DNA of 64,000 nt, taken from Polyodon spathula. Lineage: Eukaryota > Chordata > Actinopteri > Acipenseriformes > Polyodontidae. Positions 61,160 to 64,000 of the stretch are shown in pieces. Positions within the stretch are counted from its first letter, which is position 1, and every line of letters begins with the position of its first letter. Under the pieces are notes generated by a model. That model was not told where the DNA came from and ran no database searches. It worked only from the letters and a program-made list of their open reading frames with translations. The DNA lies in contig NC_054571.1 in assembly GCF_017654505.1 (NCBI RefSeq), positions 1,341,376 through 1,405,375 on the forward strand. Reading direction: 5' to 3'. Position numbers and translations under genes: made by a program.

Positions 61160-62576
61160 TTTCTAGTGTTAAAGCAATGCTCTGCAAGGTGATAGACTGA
61201 GATGGGAAAAATTTAGATTTTTTACTGCCATGCTTAATGCTCGCTATCCGGGAGGTACCACAAGCGTCTACCGGATTTTCACCATTTGAACTTTTATATG
61301 GGAGTGTGGCAGAGAGCGAGTGAATCCAAGACATAAATCTCCTTCCCAATCTGTGAGGGGGCTGTATAACAGGAACAGTGTGCCCCGGACTGGGTGGTTT
61401 GGGTCTTCATTCCAGGAAAGTTGGAAGAAGAAAGGGGGCGGAGTCACAATACCAGAAGTGATCGCCTTAACGTGGCAGATGATGTGGCAACCGCGGATTG
61501 GAGGAGAAGCGACTGCACTCCCTACCGAAGGGGGCGTGACTAACGTTGTATCAGGGGGTGTGGCAGTTATGGTTACGAAAGGACCTGTAAAGGAGAACTG
61601 TAAGCTAGCCGTGATTGTTTTCATGTAGTTTCTGTCTGTCTGTTAATAATTGTATTTGTCATTGTTAGACGGCTAAACTATCCGAGAGCTGTTCCTAAAA
61701 GCCAGCACCAATCCCGGAGCACACTGCACTGCTGTTTCACCATTAGAAGTACAAATCACCACAAGCACTGGGCGCACTCACATTGGGAATTGTGATCGTG
61801 TGTGTTTAAAGTGTGTGTTATTATTGTAAGTAATATTTCAGGACTGATCCCCATGGGTTTTAACTGTGCAATACCATTGGTGAGCATTGCCAGTTTAATT
61901 ATTCTTGCAAAACAAGCAACACAGCCAAAATAAAGAGCTGTTGGAGTGTAAACTGTGTTGTGTCAATCGTTGCTGTGCACTGCATCACTTCTACACCTGC
62001 GAACTACAAACCACTTTGCCACAGGGAGACATCCCCTGGGCCTGATAGACATAGAGAAGGAAACCCCACACCGCACTGAAATTGAACACATCTCACAGGT
62101 GCCGGAACATATTGCAGCCAATCATTAAGTAGCACATGAGACAGGCACAGTCAGCCCAAAGACATGCACATAATAAGAAGGCGAGAATCAGGTTTTTCAA
62201 CCGAGGAGCAGAGTGTTGATTTTTGTACCCACGGTAGAGCAAATTTCTGGCCACTTGGCAGGGGCCATATGATATAATCTAGCGGATGGGCGAGATAAAT
62301 TATAAAGTGCAGCAACCCAGCGGACAGAAGCCAGAACAGATTTACCATGTAAATCAGCTAAAAGCAAGGAAAGATACAGAGGTGTTAATGGGCAAGGAAA
62401 CGATCCCCGTCTCTGGGAGTAAATCCATAATCCCAAGCGTGAATATAGCTGGCATGCTTTCAACAAGCAGAAGAAAGTAGCACGGGAATTGGTATCTAAG
62501 AATAGGGATGTGTTTTCAGCCCTCCCAGGGAGAACTGGGAGGGTTATTGAGGAATCGTACAGTGAGTGGAAAAGCC
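61160..62576 (+). pseudogene. Ty3/gypsy-like retrotransposon remnant: integrase then reverse-transcriptase fragment
   Basis: Before the inserted LTR, the frame reads AIREVPQASTGFSPFELLYG, a conserved integrase segment. It continues after the LTR at 62029 (RHPLGLIDIEKE), on to FLATWQGPYD and NYKVQQPSGQKPEQIYHVN, the integrase C-terminal module. At about 62485 it gives ELVSKNRDVFSALPGRTG and then RVIEESYSEWKSPI, which is the start of reverse transcriptase with an internal deletion. Stops and frame breaks (for example TGA at 61198 and stops near 62126 and 62217) show it is dead. INT before RT is the order of Gmr1-like elements. Confidence 0.7.
61305..62023 (+). mobile_element. Solo LTR (719 bp) inserted in the integrase remnant
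   Basis: Starts TGTGGCAGAG and ends CTTTGCCACA (TG...CA ends, inverted TGTGGCA). It is flanked by GGGAG on both sides (61300-61304 and 62024-62028) as a 5-bp target duplication. Deleting it together with one GGGAG restores the integrase frame. It contains AATAAA near 61930 followed by GT-rich sequence, as expected of an LTR R/U5 region. Confidence 0.85.
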
Positions 62577-64000
62577 CAATTGTGTTCTAATTATAGATAG
62601 TTAATAGTTTACAAGTGATATGTTTTAATTATAGATAGTTAATCACATGCTAGTTCGACCGATCTAGTTTATGTTCTGTTTTTTTTCTGTACCTAGTCTC
62701 TATTTGCCTTGAAGGAAAGCATCACAGGGGCACAATGGACAGTTATTATGCCCTTTACATTGTGTTGAACTGAAGTATAACAACAGAACTGCATTCAAGG
62801 AACATTATTTTGTTAATTTGCTATTTGCATTTATTCTTGCATACCTGTAATAATGTGTTACCAGTACTTCAATTAAAATCCCAGAACTCATGGGAAACAA
62901 ACTGAAAACATATTGTACTGCTTTAAAAAAGAAAAGTATTCCTGTGCTTGTGTGTACTTATTTTCCTTTTCTCTTTAAATCACTGTCCCATTAATTCTGA
63001 GCGCTACTGTAAGTGGAGATGGAGAAATGTGAAATAGTGATTAAAGTACACTCTGCAGAGCTGTGAGGTAGACAAGTTTGTGTATTAAACCAATAACCCC
63101 AAAATATGTGTAAAATATTTTAGTGATTCCAAGACATGCTATCTACAAAATACAGTAATACTTAAAATACAGTACCATGTTTTAAACGTGTATTTTGTCT
63201 ATATAATATTTTGCAACTGAGCAGCAACGAGATTATTTGATTCTGACTGCATGCTGTAAAGCTACCAAATATTAAGCATAGAATACACAACATTTTACAC
63301 ACATTCTACACATCTGATATACCGAACGTACACTCTGGTGGGTACGCTTTTTTCTAATAAGTGTCCTGTGTTTTGTTTTAGTCTGTAATTGTTGAAATCA
63401 ACCTACTGTAAAAAACATCCCATAGCTGGTTGATTCTTCACAGCCGCCTCTGTCTGGGTTGTTGGGCCCAGTTTTGTGCACTGGGGGAGAGCAGCGTGCC
63501 AGGATAACACTCGGTCTGGACCTGCAGCTGCCAAGCACCCCTGTCCGCTGGTTCCGTTGGAGGGGACTGAGATGGGACCTTTTTTTTTTTTTTTAATTGT
63601 GTTTATGATTTAATTTTCAATTCCCCTGTTTCTGAACCCGGTACCCTGGTGATCCCTGCTGGAAGGCAACAATTTCGGAAAATTGAAAAGCGCGGAATTA
63701 ATTCAAAGAATGAAAAAAAGGTTTAACAGATTTGCACGAGCGCTTTCCAAAAACAAAAATGATTTTCTCGTGGATCACCCAGAGACGTAAAAGCGTCTCT
63801 AAAAATAAACAAAGCACTTAGCTGGGTGAAGAATGTAATTTTGGATTTTCTAAAAGGTTTAGGGTGGTTTTCAATACGGCATGCTGAAATGAAATATGAT
63901 CAGGTTGGGCTTTTTAAAACTTTGTTTTTTGCTAGCTTGAGCCCCTTTCACACTGGCATGCCCTAGCCGAGTCAGGACCCAGTGTGATGCAGGTCAGCTA
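62577..64000. other. Gene-free 3' flank
   Basis: AT-rich sequence with an imperfect duplication at 62581-62650 (AATTATAGATAGTTAATA and AATTATAGATAGTTAATC). No gene, RNA gene or complete mobile element recognised. Confidence 0.5.

Noticed and set aside
60503..61349. ORFs of 211 and 250 aa around the second gap
   Set aside because: They are made of the N gap. The real sequence on the right is a retroelement remnant.

Overview
The window is vertebrate genomic DNA and holds one protein-coding gene: a complete NOTCH3 orthologue on the + strand. The 34 coding exons (4563 to 53851) were assembled by eye from splice signals, reading phase and similarity to remembered human NOTCH1/NOTCH3. All 33 junctions keep frame. 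The sum is 7461 nt, or 2486 codons plus stop. Diagnostic NOTCH3 features are the VDWCSR start of EGF27, the [16 protein letters not shown] juxtamembrane/RAM stretch, [18 protein letters not shown] in the C-terminal tail, and the terminus ending in QVFA. The encoded order is signal peptide, 35 EGF repeats, three LNR modules, HD with S1 region, one transmembrane helix, RAM, ankyrin repeats, and a Gln/Pro-rich tail with a TPSPES phosphodegron.

The organism is probably a ray-finned fish, and a non-teleost such as a sturgeon or paddlefish is a plausible guess. The basis is a fish-like repeat landscape (Tc1-type MITEs, tRNA-derived SINEs, Ty3/gypsy and LINE remnants, very many microsatellites) together with a slowly evolving Notch3. 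Species identity is inference.

Layout: 1-4562 is upstream sequence and presumed promoter/5' leader, with no gene recognised. 4563-6613 holds exons 1-2. 6614-26747 is a 20.1 kb intron 2 with a 1 kb 11-bp minisatellite, a near-perfect foldback MITE, nested MITE/SINE insertions and a 500-N gap. 26748-46795 holds exons 3-25 (EGF repeats, LNR1-2). 47453-48902 holds LNR3, HD, TM and RAM. 49755-53851 holds the intracellular domain. 53852 to about 57590 is the presumed 3' UTR with candidate poly(A) signals. 57600-64000 is gene-free: an inverted repeat, a 21-bp minisatellite, a second 500-N gap, and a decayed Ty3/gypsy element split by a solo LTR.

The most interesting points are: an EGF repeat that mammalian NOTCH3 has lost; a GC-AG intron in the ankyrin region; a short fully in-frame intron 33; a non-canonical S1 cleavage motif; opa-like polyglutamine in the tail; a (CT)n microsatellite serving as the polypyrimidine tract of the transmembrane exon; and an INT-before-RT (Gmr1-like) retroelement remnant carrying a solo LTR with a 5-bp target duplication. 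No previously undescribed system was found. This is a conserved developmental receptor in a repeat-rich setting.
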